64,000 nucleotides of DNA from Axinella damicornis (taxonomy: Eukaryota > Porifera > Demospongiae > Axinellida > Axinellidae), in contig OZ007509.1 of assembly GCA_963931865.1 (NCBI GenBank), forward strand, positions 10,911,625-10,975,624, read 5' to 3'. The position numbers and the translations under genes are program-made. The notes under the pieces are model-generated. The model had not been told where the DNA came from. It did not search any database and saw only the letters and a program-made list of their open reading frames with translations. Of this stretch, positions 43,085 to 53,614 are shown one piece after another; position 1 is the stretch's first letter, and every line of letters starts with the position of its first letter.

Positions 43085-43760
43085 TTGGATCTAGAGGTGG
43101 ATGGAGTAGCGTATTGTATCAGCGTGCATGTGTGTATGTTAGATCTAGAGGTGGTTGGTTGGAGTAGTGTATTGTGTCAGCATGCATGTATGTGTGTATG
43201 TTAGATCTAGAGGTGGTTGGTTGGAGTAGTGTATTGTGTCAGCATGCATGTATGTGTGTATGTTAGATCTAGAGGTGGTTGGTTGGAGTAGTGTATTGTG
43301 TCAGCATGCATGTATGTGTGTATGTTAGATCTAGAGGTGGTTGGTTGGAGTAGTGTATTGTGTCAGCATGCATGTATGTGTATGTTAGATCTAGAGGTGG
43401 TTGGTTGGAGTAGTGTATTGTGTCAGCATGCATGTGTGTGTGTTAGACCTAGAGGTGGATGGAGTAGTGTATTGTGTCAGCATGTATGTGAGGTGGATGG
43501 AGTAGTGTATTGTATCAGCGTGCATGTGTGTATGTTAGATCTAGAGGTGGTTGGTTGGAGTAGTGTATTGTATCAGCATGTGTACGTACAGGTGTATGTG
43601 TATGATAGAGGTGGATAGAATAGCGTACTGTATCAGCATACATAATTATGTGTATAATAGAGGTGGATAGAGTATCGTATTGTATCAGGATGCAAACGTG
43701 TATGTTGGATCTAGAGGTGGATGGAATAGCGTATCGTATCAGCATGCATAATGTGTTAGT
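43085..43760. repeat. Minisatellite, about 62-bp unit
   Basis: Units such as TTAGATCTAGAGGTGGTTGG TTGGAGTAGTGTATTGTG ... (given here in two parts) recur about ten times, each containing AGATCTAGAGGTGG and CAGCATGCATG. Sits in a UBR4 intron. Confidence 0.9.
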
Positions 43761-44445
43761 TTCTATGTACGGTCTTTCTGGATTTCTCTTTTTCCAGACA
43801 TGGAGGGAGTCTGGAAGCCTCGGTCCCTGGCTCTCTCCTCAAAGCCTAGGACCGAGGCTAGTAGTCCAGGTGGAAGTGCGTATTGGAAGTTGGGATGTTG
43901 TGGGTGTGTTAATGAGATGCTAAACGTAGCAGTGTGTCCAGCAAACGTGTACGTGTGTTATTGTGGGCGAAGTAGTGGTGACTTTTGTAAGGAGACACAA
44001 GAATGAATGACAAGAGCTGAATACTCGGACCACACATGCAGCAGGGTTTTTCACGTGTTTGGTCATGTGACCACCATCTATCAATTTGACTGTGAGCACT
44101 GTAGAGCACACTAGTAAAACTGCTACATTAGCTTCTGCCCGGATATGTTCCTCCATAGCTTCATCCCCTGCCCAGCTTTTTGTTCACATATAGGAGAGCT
44201 TGGGAACGACGCTAATGGCCTTGTTTCACTGGCCCTTTCGAAGCCCTGTCTGTGTTCACTGTATACCAGACGGGGTCAAAGAGGGCCGACACTAAACCCC
44301 TCTTCCATTGGTCGCTGTGAGTTTGTTGCTCGCACCACCTCCTGGCATCACCCAGTAGAGGCACATTTGCTCTCCATTCTATCGTCTGAAGTACTTCTGT
44401 TACAGATTGTGTAATTCTAGTTTGTTCTTTCCCCAGGAGGCCATT
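43761..44445. other. No gene; one diverged foldback
   Basis: 43815-43860 (AAGCCTCGGTCCCTGGC ... GACCGAGGCTA) is a diverged short TAGCCTCG element with an imperfect 9-bp duplication. GGGAACGACGCTAA at 44200 may be a lone right end. Confidence 0.5.
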
Positions 44446-44454
44446 GGTGTAACC
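44446..44454. other. Target duplication of P-type transposon
   Basis: GGTGTAACC occurs here and at 50187-50195, directly outside both inverted repeats. Because the end bases are ambiguous the duplication is 8 or 9 bp; P elements make 8. Confidence 0.85.
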
Positions 44455-44488
44455 ATAGATAATACAGTACTGACGTGGATGTGAAACG
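44455..44488 (+). repeat. Left terminal inverted repeat
   Basis: Starts ATAGATAATACAGTACTGAC and continues to GATGTGAAACG; exact inverse of 50153-50186. Confidence 0.92.
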
Positions 44489-44510
44489 TTTCCGCTTTCG
44501 ACGTTTCCGC

Positions 44511-44528
44511 GTGAAGCGATCATTGCAG
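44511..44528 (+). repeat. Left subterminal inverted repeat
   Basis: GTGAAGCGATCATTGCAG, 56 bp inside the left end, matches the inverse of 50104-50121 at 17 of 18 positions. Drosophila P elements have an analogous internal 11-bp inverted repeat used as an accessory site. Confidence 0.75.
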
Positions 44529-44598
44529 TACGTGTAACGGATTAGATTTCCAAATTCCGTATACGTTGACCTTTGAACTGACGTGAGGATCGAGAGGA

Positions 44599-45011
44599 AT
44601 GGCGGGAATCTCGGAAGGCGATCGTGCGTGTGTGAGTAGCCCGTCTAGTGGTGAAAGCATTTCGGGAGCCAGTAGTAACAGCAGCATGTGCGAGGAGGAA
44701 TTGGAAGAGGAGGGGGAGAGAGAGCTAGTTCTAGTGCCGAGGAAAGAAGTAAGGGTAGAACTACCGAACTTTGTAGCTAGCTAGCTAAAATGTAGCTAGC
44801 TAATTTAAATAACAAGTAGCTTGCTTCGCCGCAGCTACTTCCCCCTCGCTCGCCTACGTGAGCTGCTGCTCCCGGTCCCTGATTGCGTCCGCTTAGGTAG
44901 CGCGAGCGATCCGCCCCGATTTGCGTCCCGGCTTCAACTGCAGCTCGAGCGATTCCCGATTGCGTCCGCTTCAGCTGCTGCTCCCCGACTAGACTGCGTC
45001 CGTTTCAACAG

Positions 45012-45089
<78 letters not shown>

Positions 45090-46263
45090 CAAGCTGACAA
45101 TTTTATAATAATGATATTGCACCCACTGATGTGCCATTTTTGCCTACAGACTTGTAAAGCTACTACTAGCGACAAGCAGGAACACGTCGATGACCAGGTC
45201 CTTGGAGGGCTGGGATGCTCTGAGTTCTTCCTGGCATGCGTTTCATCCTTGAAGAGAGAGGAGCTGATCAAGCGTTCTCCAAGAGGACAGAGAGTGAAGG
45301 TGATGTTGGACTTGATTGAGACAATGGAGCAGGAGAGTGTTGCAGAAATTGCCAGATTCTTGATTCTCCAGATGAATAGTTGTCTTGTAGCTGGATACAG
45401 ACACAAGTTGACCTCCGCTGCACAGGCTTCCGTGTGGTCTACTTTCCATAGCTTACGTAGCAGTCAGCATGTAAAACACACCTGGAATGCCTTCATCTCT
45501 GCTCAAGTTCCGCAGTCCCATCAAAAAGAGCCTCAGCTAGCATTGCAGTTGCTTTTGGACAGAGTCCTCAAGAGACTGATTGAGAACAAGGCGAAAGCAA
45601 CTAGGCAGCACACCGAGAGCTCCGCAGCCAGTTCAGTGAGACCGCTTACAGCACTGGAGAGTAATGGCCTCAGATACATGGCAGGATACGTTGCTGTCAG
45701 TCTGTTGAAGAAATACAGAAAGCCCTCGAAGCACCCTCAAGTACAGCTGAAGCGGACCCTGTTTGTGCGTGTTCTGATTGGGATGAGAGCTGTAGACCAA
45801 CCTGGGGAACCTGACTCTCCCTTGGACTACAGTAAAGTTTGGTCAGAGCTGATCGATCGAGGAGGCCTGTATCACATTGACGACAAGGTAATTGTTAATT
45901 TTGTGATTGATGTAAAAAATAATTAGCTACGATTGTATATATTTCCATTCTTTCAGGTGTTCCTTTTGATTGAATCGATTGAGATGGTCATTCGGCAGCA
46001 CTTCAGTGTTCCTGATGTACATACTTACATACCAGGCACTGATCTTCGCCGACACGTACTGGATAACAACTCTTTCGTACTGGGAAGCAATTGCCGACAG
46101 CATCCCTACAAAGTATGAACAGTATAGTATTGAGCTACTTAAGGTTATTGCCAACTTGTGGATCACAATCCGTGGTCACTCTTTTGCGAAAGAATGCACA
46201 ACCAAGTTTGAAAGGAAATACAAGAAGGGAACAAGAAAATCTTTACAACCACAAAGAGAATAA
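44599..46263 (+). CDS. Companion gene of the P-type transposon, one frameshift
   Basis: Exon 1 (44599-44748) starts MAGISEGDRACVSSPSSGES and ends in an acidic stretch before GTAAGG. Exon 2 (45150-45887, 246 codons) has LGCSEFFLACVSSLKREEL, GLRYMAGYVAVSLLKKYRK and ELIDRGGLYHIDDK. Exon 3 (45957-46263) has VFLLIESIEMVIRQHFSV and, after a one-base shift near 46077, YWEAIADSIPTKYE and LWITIRGHSFAKE. All junctions are phase 0. About 397 residues if joined. The G(L/V).Y..GYV...L.KKY and S.(L/K)..RGGL motifs are familiar from invertebrate transposon-linked proteins; function unknown. Intron 1 has been invaded by a VNTR copy and a (CA)n tract. The single frameshift may be a sequencing indel or a true break. 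Confidence 0.7.
44815..45085 (-). repeat. VNTR element fragment plus (CA)n in intron 1
   Basis: TTGCTTCGCCGCAGCTACTT and CTCGCCTACGTGAG are the reverse of the VNTR element 3-prime end, followed by a few VNTR units and (CA)37 at about 45012-45085. Confidence 0.75.
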
Positions 46264-46310
46264 CATTTATGTCATGTATTTACATCAGTTTGTGTTCTGT
46301 CATTATAGTG

Positions 46311-49154
46311 TTACAGTGTTTTTCTCGGGCGTTTTTGAAGAGGTTGAGACACAGCACATAGGTTGGATTCATGCGGATCAGCTGTAACATTCATAGTCTT
46401 CAAATCATGGTACACTGACTGCTGCTGTACAAGAGTGGCTGCATTGTATGGGACCTGGTAGGCTGTAGGGTTATCATTGCTTCCCCCACGATGACGCTGA
46501 CGAGAAAAGTAGCATTCTAGCGGATCTTGAGAAAACGCTTCACTGAGTAGATACTTCACATCAGGTAGTCTCAATAGTTGGGGTCCTAGCTCGGTGAATG
46601 AGCTCACTATAAGTGTGGTAAATTGACTGCATTATAAAATCTTATCAGTTTATGCTGGACTTAAAACTAACTATCTAGATCTCACCAGTAATTCTCAAGC
46701 CTTCTAGTGTCTCTCTGCTCAAGCCAAGTTTCTGTTTCTCCTTCTTCTCAAGACCAGGTAGACCAGCGATCTCTCGCTCCCATTCATCGAAGTAGCCAAG
46801 AAAATCATTTCGTAGCCACTATGAAAGACAAGACTTATTTCAGTAAGGGTTAATATAATATGTATATACCTTATCTTAGTGTACTCGGCTTACCTTGAAT
46901 CGCTCATCTAATGGGCTCTTGTAAGGAGCAATGTTCTCCTTCCGCTTCAACATAGCCATCAGTGGGCCTTTGGCATTGAGACAGTCAAAGAATTTGTCCA
47001 CCATACGAATGAAAACCCGTGTTTGCTGAGTACCATCGTTGTTGAGACACTGTAAAGCACTTGCCACACTTTCACTCATGACCTGCAACAGATAGCTAAA
47101 GTAATCATAGATCTAACAATGAAACAGAAAAAAATTTACTAACTTGAGCTGCCAGATGCACCCTCATTCTCGTAAATGAAGTTAACCACACATGGTCTCT
47201 GGTCAACTTGTGGCACATCCGAACACCTGGAGTAGTGGTAGTTGTTTCTGTGAGGTAAAGATGCTCAATCCACTTCCAACTGATGGCCTGACCACACTTC
47301 TGCATGAAGAATAAACGAGTCATATATACTGTACCTATAGCACAAGATCATAGTTCACATCAAAAGAGATCACCTGCATCGTACGGCTTTCGGAGTGTGC
47401 AAATGAATTGCTGAAGCAGTTTCGTGCTGTCTTCAAGAGATGTGGCGCGTCACAAATAAAGAACAGCTCCTCCTCCCTGTATGGGTTGCTGGTCTTGTAC
47501 GGAACTCCACTGCGCTCTCCCTTTGGCTTTTGCTGGCACAGCCGGTAGAAACGACGGTTGGGCTTAGCCCCATCGCTTGTCAATGACACTACCGGGATCT
47601 CAAACAGTTCCAAAGCTTCAATAACTTCCCATACCAAAGGAAAAATCTTTTCTCCTGCATGTGTGTTATGTGGAGAGAAATGGTATTTCTGAAACCCAAT
47701 GAAATTAGTTATTATTTATAAGCTGTACCTTTGAGGCTGGAACTAAAATAGTGAGCCACTGGTACAGAGAGTGATGGCTTGAAGACAGATCTCGCCAGGA
47801 ACACAAAAACCTGATCAGCCATATTCTCAGCAGGAGACTCTCCCATTTCCCCACCAGCAACAGCTAGCTCGATGTCACGATTGGCATTGCCTAAGTCAAC
47901 AAAGCCACAGAGGGTGCCAGTATTCTTGTTGAAGATGAGTCCACGCTTGAGCTTCATCTCATCCATGGAGAGTGCACAGTGGTTCTGTCCAGGTGAGGTT
48001 TCTTCTGCAAGCAAGCTATGGAACTGTTCGACAAATTCCAGCTGTACACCACTGTGCGGTGATGCCCAGTGGGTGTAATCTGAAAGTGTGCGCTCTGAAG
48101 GAAGGCTGATCATTCCACTGTGACGCATGGCTCTGTACCCTGAACTTGAGAGGTACTTCAGGTTGAGCGCAAATCGGACTACAAGAGGATGCCATCTCAT
48201 CTGCCGCTTGTCCTTGAGGCCATTGTAGTGCATCTGCTGCTCCCAAAAGATCCTTTGAGGAGAGTCTGGTGGGAACTCTTTCTCCACTACTGGGCTCACA
48301 TCTGCAATAATGCTTGAGATGTCAGCAGTATCCCCATCATGAAGAGATATGGCTTGATCTTCAATCAGCTTGCTGACCTTCATCTGTAAGCGCTTTACTC
48401 GCTGTCTTTCAAGCTTGAGGGACTGGTGAAGATTTTTCATCCTCTCATCTTTTTCAGTAGGGGTGAGGTTGCAGTACCTCGTGTGGCTACTAGCTGCTGT
48501 GTGATCATCACCGACATCCATCTGACGACAGAGAGATGAGTGGAGAGTTGATCTGAAAGACTGACATGGTCTGCAACGTTGTGGGTAAGGGCCTTCAGGT
48601 TCGCAAAGGATATCACAATCCACTCTCCTCACAGTGCAAGGATAGCTTTGCCCCTTCGAATCAACAACTGGAGTGCTGTCAATAAAAGCAATTCTGTCTC
48701 CAGTTCCTCTTTCCCCTTTCATTTCTCCCCCTCTCTTGTGACAGATAGTGACAAACTGCTCCTCTGGATTGCCCGGACAGAGACGTGCTCTGTCGACACT
48801 TCTGATTAGATTCGGTAGAACCTTGGAGGAAGATGTGCATGGTGAAGATTTCATCAGGAGATGGCACGATTCTGGAACCTTCTTGTCACCGACATGTACG
48901 TTCCAAGTGCAGCCAGAACATGAAACAGTTGTTGTCACTAGGCGCAATCCTTTGGGCCCATTCTCCAGCTTGCTGTATTGAGGAGTGCCATTGCTAGAGA
49001 GGTCTTGCCATTGTTCAGGCAGTAGGTTCTCCTTGTTGGATTGTTGCTGATGACGCTCATCATTCTTTCGACGATCAAATTGTGCCCGTGCTCCCTTCTT
49101 TTTCTTCTTGTGGATTCCTCTTCCACTGCTGGACTTGCTCTGCCTCTTGTCCAT
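46311..49154 (-). CDS. P-type (THAP9-like) transposase, intact, six exons
   Basis: Exons 49154-47729, 47654-47374, 47299-47144, 47082-46894, 46818-46686 and 46606-46311 all have GT/AG borders and sum to 827 codons with matching phases, stop TAA. N-terminus: basic, then Cys-rich (CSGCTW, CDILCEP, CRPCQSF), a leucine-rich helix (LERQRVKRLQMKVSKLIED). Core: LSMDEMKLKRGLIFNKNTG, GFVDLG, ADQVFVFLARSVFKPSLS, VSLTSDGAKPNRRFY, FICDAPHLLKTARN, and C-terminal AFSQDPLECYFSRQRHRGG and NPTAYQVPYNA. The acidic residues in MDEMK, TSDGAKP and DPLE correspond to the D, D and D..E catalytic set of Drosophila P and human THAP9. P-type transposases cut and paste DNA, using GTP as cofactor in Drosophila. A canonical THAP zinc finger (C2CH ending AVPTF) is not seen; the N-terminal Cys cluster may replace it. 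No lesion found. Confidence 0.9.
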
Positions 49155-50103
49155 CTGAACTGTACACCAGTGTTGTTTTAATTAATCATGATTGTAACTG
49201 ACTTCTAGTTAATCAAAACTATAGCATTAATGTATAACTAACTATAATGTTCCGTTCACTAAAATGAAACTAAAACCCTTTAGTTAGCCCCTTTTCCATA
49301 TTTAGTGAACTAACTAAAACCATAACTAAAAGCTTCCACAATTATAACTACACTGACTGCTGAATCAAATACACAGACTATATAGCTGACTAAAACTCTG
49401 ATAGTCATACTAAAACAACATGTACACTGCCAGTGCATGTGCACATAGCTAACACAAAGATACGTAATACAATAATTTTATATTAGTTTTTTATGTATGC
49501 TAGCGCTAATGCATAAAATTGTCACTATAAATATGCTGATGTACAGAACTACATTTATAATTATAGCCCCAGGTCACCATCGATGCATCCCCCAAAGTGT
49601 GACATGATATAAGCTCCTATATAAAGTTTCTTGAACTAAAACTATTTTCTCCCGGTAGACCAACCTGTAAGCCTTAGGTTTCACTTTGATGCTTAGGTCT
49701 GAGTCAAGCACTTTTAGAGATCGTCTCACACAAAGTAGATGACATAAACACCTTATTTTAACATACTTTTAGGCCATTTCTAGTTATACTCAACAAAAGT
49801 GAAACAAAATTTGATTTTCTCCCAGTTCTTGAGTCTGTATATTACCCTGTACAAGGCAACTTTTATCTCAAACACAAGCAGTTAGGCAGATCGCCTCACA
49901 CAAACATATCCACCATGGTGGCTCTAATGAATTGTGATGAATAGTAGGTGCCTACACGTAGGTCAGAGACTCTTAGCTAATTCATACCACTTACCTGACA
50001 CTCTGGATAGTGTTCTGCTAACAGTTTGTTGTTTACTTCGCGATAGAGGTTCGATAGCGCTCGTTTGCACTTAACGACGGACAGCAGTAATTTCGCTGCG
50101 CAG
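49155..50103. other. Transposon right-hand non-coding region
   Basis: AT-rich. ACTAAAAC and its inverse GTTTTAGT recur at about 49140-49420, and two loosely related blocks with AAACAAGTAG/GATCGCCTCACACAAA occur near 49720 and 49890. It presumably contains the transposase promoter, but no TATA box stands out close to 49160. Confidence 0.45.
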
Positions 50104-50121
50104 CTGCAATGACCGCTTCAC
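50104..50121 (-). repeat. Right subterminal inverted repeat
   Basis: CTGCAATGACCGCTTCAC, 65 bp inside the right end; inverse of 44511-44528 with one mismatch. Confidence 0.75.
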
Positions 50122-50152
50122 GATATATCCGTATACTGTCCGCATACGCTAC

Positions 50153-50186
50153 CGTTTCACATCCACGTCAGTACTGTATTATCTAT
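50153..50186 (-). repeat. Right terminal inverted repeat
   Basis: CGTTTCACATCCACGTCAGT ... TTATCTAT, exact inverse of 44455-44488. Confidence 0.92.
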
Positions 50187-50437
50187 GGTGTAACCCAGCT
50201 GAAATGATGGCGCAACTGCTAGCCATAATGTAGTAATACTGCTGTTGAGAAACTGAATGGCTGTGGGACTGGTCATGTTTAACCTATCTCTGCCTTCCTC
50301 TCTTTCGTCTTCCTTTCGTCTTCCTTTCGTCTTCCTATCTCTGCCTTCCTCTCTTTCGTCTTAATTCCGTTGCCCTCCACTCATTTCCTTCTGTATCCCT
50401 CCCTCCTTCCTCCACACCTTCCTCCCTCCCTCCTCAG

Positions 50438-50560
50438 GTCCATCTTGTTGAGCTTCTCCGGAAGCTATGGCCAAGCATGCCTAGCTACGGACACAAGGCG
50501 TCACAGTTTGTGGACCTTCTCGGATACTTCGCCATCAACACACCACAGGTGCTGGAAAAG
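50438..50560 (+). pseudogene. UBR4: UBR4 exon: FVDLLGYF segment
   Basis: A 41-codon exon after TCCTCAG reads VHLVELLRKLWPSMPSYGHK then ASQFVDLLGYFAINTPQVLEK and ends at GTGGGC. Vertebrate UBR4: LLLDLMWSIWPELPAYGRK, AAQFVDLLGYFSLKTPQTEKK. No lesion. The preceding UBR4 exon would lie where the P-type transposon now is. Confidence 0.87.
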
Positions 50561-50619
50561 GTGGGCGTGTTCTCATACTGTCTATAGCAGACATCTTGAC
50601 TTTGCTGTTGCTTAGCTTT

Positions 50620-52160
50620 GTTCCGCCCATGCATCACAGACCAATCCGATAGTCACATTTGTTGGCTAGACAGGAAGTATACACCCCTAAAATTAATCAT
50701 TGTCCTCAATCGTTCTGAAGATGAAATAGATATGTTGTGCAATCTAAGAATTTGCGCAATCTTGAGATTGTGTTGTGCATTCCCAGAATCCGGGAAACTG
50801 CCATATTCCGGAAACCTCTTGCCAATCTCGAGATTCCGCGAACTTAGTGCTCTGTCTGGAGAATGGAGCATAAGAAATACAAGTGTGCAATCCCAAGATC
50901 GCATCAAGGAACTGGAATGGTGGTTTTCTACAGGGTCTTCGGATTATCTTCCCATTGGAGCCATTGTCTGGTGTATGAGGAGCGTTGCGGCAGGGTCTCA
51001 CTGGTCCAGTGCTACTCTTATTGCTGGTATCCTAAACCAACCCTGCTAGAACGTACCCTCTATAATCCCATGCCCCCTGTGCTCCAGTGGGGGGTGTGGT
51101 CCTCAGGGAGGGAACACATATCATAAAGTTCAAATTTTATTGTAGTAGACTTTCCTTATTTCGAAGATGAAGTACGTAGCATGTAGGCTAGCACACACAC
51201 ACATGCACACACACACACACACACTCACACCCACAACTACATGTAGCCTCATTCTTAGGCTCCGCCCTGCCCGAAAAAGAAAGGGCCTGGTATCCACTGT
51301 TAGCGCATCTGCGTAAGTATCTAGGCCAAGACGAAGGAGGAGGCAGAACATAGCCCCGTTCCTAATGATGTGACGCTCCACCAGAAGAAGAGATTGGGCC
51401 GGGATATTACCAGAACTGTACACAACAACGTAGTGCCATACTGCCCTGGATTGCTATCTATATACGTAACTTACAGTCCATGACGAACGGAAATGCTTGT
51501 AGCACGCAGATGTTTCAAACTTGGTCGGTGAGCCGTATAAAAACGTCTTTCCTTTTTGTACATGACCGAGATGGAGGCTACCTGCTCTGGCTGGAGACAC
51601 ATACAGGACTACTGAGCAACTGAATGGCGTAGGAGAGCGCTCAATCATCAATCTCCATGTTAAACTGCACATACCATAGACGTAGTACTATTTTGACGTT
51701 AGGGTTGTAGGGGATGTAACATGCATATATATTAATAGTCCGGCAAGATTTCTGGAAAATTAAAATGCATGTGAAAACAGTGGTTACCAGGCCCTTTCTT
51801 TTTGGGGTTGGGCGGGCCTGGGTATGAGGCTATCCTCACCTTATTTCAATCGTTCTGAAGATGAAATTGTAAAACATAGACATCATATGAGGAGCGTTAC
51901 GGCAGGGTCTCACTGGTCCAGTGCTACTTTTATTGCTGCAGGTATCCTAAACCAACCCTGCTAGAACGTACCCTCTATAATCCCATGCCCCCTTGTGCTC
52001 CGGTGGGGGTGGGGGGGGGGGGGGGGGGGGGGGGGGGTGGTCCTCAGGGAGGGAACACATATCATAAAGGTTCTGCCCATGCCTCACAGACCAATCCGAC
52101 AGTTACAATTACTAGGCAGTACAAACACCTAAAATTAATTATAGCATATTTTGAAGATGA
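50620..52160. repeat. Local duplication within a UBR4 intron
   Basis: The block 50968-51180 (GAGGAGCGTTGCGGCAGGGT ... GGGAACACATATCATAAAG) is repeated at 51888-52070, where a run of about 27 G interrupts it. The block 50620-50720 (CCCATGCATCACAGACCAAT ... AAGATGAAAT) is repeated at 52076-52165 and partly at 51845-51870. A decayed GCAATCTCGAGATT foldback copy is at 50738-50850. Confidence 0.75.
51244..51832. mobile_element. 589-bp MITE, TAGCCTCG foldback family
   Basis: TAGCCTCATTCTTAGGCTCC and GGGCCTGGGTATGAGGCTA termini, arms continuing through GAAAGGGCCTGGTATCCACT. No target duplication is recognisable, perhaps because later duplication rearranged the flanks. Confidence 0.8.
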
Positions 52161-52179
52161 AGTTGCATGTAGACATAGT

Positions 52180-52408
52180 AGGCTAGCACCCCCACAACAC
52201 CCACACACACATCACACACACCCACTCACACCCACACCACACACGCACCACACACACACCACACACACACACACCACACACACACGCTCATACACCACGC
52301 ACACACACGCACGCTCACACACTACACACACCACACACTCGCACACACACAACACCACACACTCGCACACACACAACACACACCCACAACACACACACAC
52401 ACACTCAG
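52180..52408. repeat. (CA)n-rich tract
   Basis: About 230 bp of CACACC/CACACA repeats up to the acceptor of the UBR4 exon at 52409. Confidence 0.95.
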
Positions 52409-53183
52409 GAGCCCCTTTGCCACTCTTTTGTGGAGCGCACCATTGCCCTCCTGGAGCAGCAAAATGAGGTGGTGGTCACACACCCCAACTCTCATGTCTA
52501 CAGCCAGCTACGAAAGATTTAAGTCACTCGTGGATTTTGATGGATTCTACCTGGAGAGCCAGCCATGTCTTGTGTTCTATGACCCTGAGGTTCCATACAG
52601 TGTAAGGGAAGATCATGGTGTGTGTGTGTGTGTGTGTGTGTGTGGTAAAGACCATCAAGTGTAGTTGAAATTCAGTCACACTAGTGACAATAAAAGTTGA
52701 GGCATGGTGCCCACTCTCCATGCCTGCATGACTCGTGCCTCTCTCCCTCAGGTGATGAAGCTGTCCTCTGTGAAGTCAGAGGTGCGCTACAGCCCGAACA
52801 TGATCCTGGTTAAGATGATCGGCTCCTACTCCATCTCCCAGGTCATCCTTCGCATCAGCGACATCAACAGAACCAAGATGGTGGATACGTACTTGAGAAC
52901 AAGTTGCCAACAGTAAATCCTTTCACCCCTCCTCTCCTCCCCTCCCTCTCCCTCTCTCCTCCCTCTCCCTCCCTCCCTCCCTCCCTCCCTCCCTCCCTCC
53001 CTCCCTCCTTCCCTCCCTCCCTCCATCTCCTTCTCCCTCCCTTCCAGGGTGATTAACTATGATGAGAAGGATCCCTTCCTGTGCAACGTACTCATGCGGG
53101 TTCAGCAAATACGCCAAATTGAGATCTCCATGGAGGCCAGGTCTTGCTTTACTGTAGACCTGATCGAGTCCGAAGAGGACTGA
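52409..53183 (+). pseudogene. UBR4: UBR4 exons: DFDGFYLES to NYDEKDPF, lesions
   Basis: Exon 52409-52601 reads VTHPNSHVYSQLRK, hits TAA at 52520, and in the next frame FKSLVDFDGFYLESQPCLVF and PEVPYS. Exon 52752-52912 is clean: VMKLSSVKSEVRYSP and MIGSYSISQVILRISDINRT. Exon 53048-53183 reads [13 protein letters not shown]; then the conserved CGF.KYA appears one frame off; the first frame resumes and ends IESEEDTGA, where UBR4 has EEDR. Vertebrate counterparts are [52 protein letters not shown] and [21 protein letters not shown]. About 100 residues between the last two exons are missing. The final stop again fits CGA to TGA. Confidence 0.87.
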
Positions 53184-53225
53184 CAGATGGTTGTCCGTCT
53201 GTCTGTCTGTCTGTTATGCATACTG

Positions 53226-53430
53226 GAGGCAACAAATTTTCTCCGTAAAATTTAGTGATGGCGTGTCATATTCTACCTCTCAAAAAACCAAGGAGATATG
53301 CCATTAACCAGCCATTATTAGAATTTAGGGATTGGTTGGGACTGAGGCTGGTTAATGGTTGTTTCTTTGATTTTTGGGGGGGTTTTGAGAGGTAGAATAT
53401 TCGAAATTTAGCGGAGAAAATTTTTTGCCT
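53226..53430. mobile_element. Small MITE with AAATTTTCTCCG ends
   Basis: GAGGCAACAAATTTTCTCCG is mirrored by CGGAGAAAATTTTTTGCCTC; the inner arms TATTCTACCTCTCAAAA and GGTTAATGG also pair. Confidence 0.75.
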
Positions 53431-53614
53431 CTAGTTTGTGCACTTTTTTGAGCGCATGAAATGCGTAGCTTATTAGTCATGGCATGTGCAACATCACCGT
53501 AAAGGTAGGGGGTACTGGATGTAGCTATGCTGTGCAGATGATGTCAGATCTTCTGCTGGGCATTGAGCGGGCTTTGATGCTTCATTCTGTTTCCATTAAA
53601 TAATAATATTGTTC

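Larger units (their letters stand above)
44455..50186. mobile_element. P-type transposon, 5.7 kb, two convergent genes
   Basis: Complete element: 34-bp inverted ends, 18-bp subterminal inverted repeats, target duplication, an intact P-type transposase on the minus strand (46311-49154) and a companion gene on the plus strand (44599-46263). Their 3-prime ends are 47 bp apart. About 950 bp between the transposase start and the right end (49155-50100) is non-coding, rich in ACTAAAAC-type motifs. It interrupts the region where about 1000 residues of UBR4 should be encoded. The transposase frame is undamaged, so the insertion is recent compared with the host exons. Confidence 0.88.
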
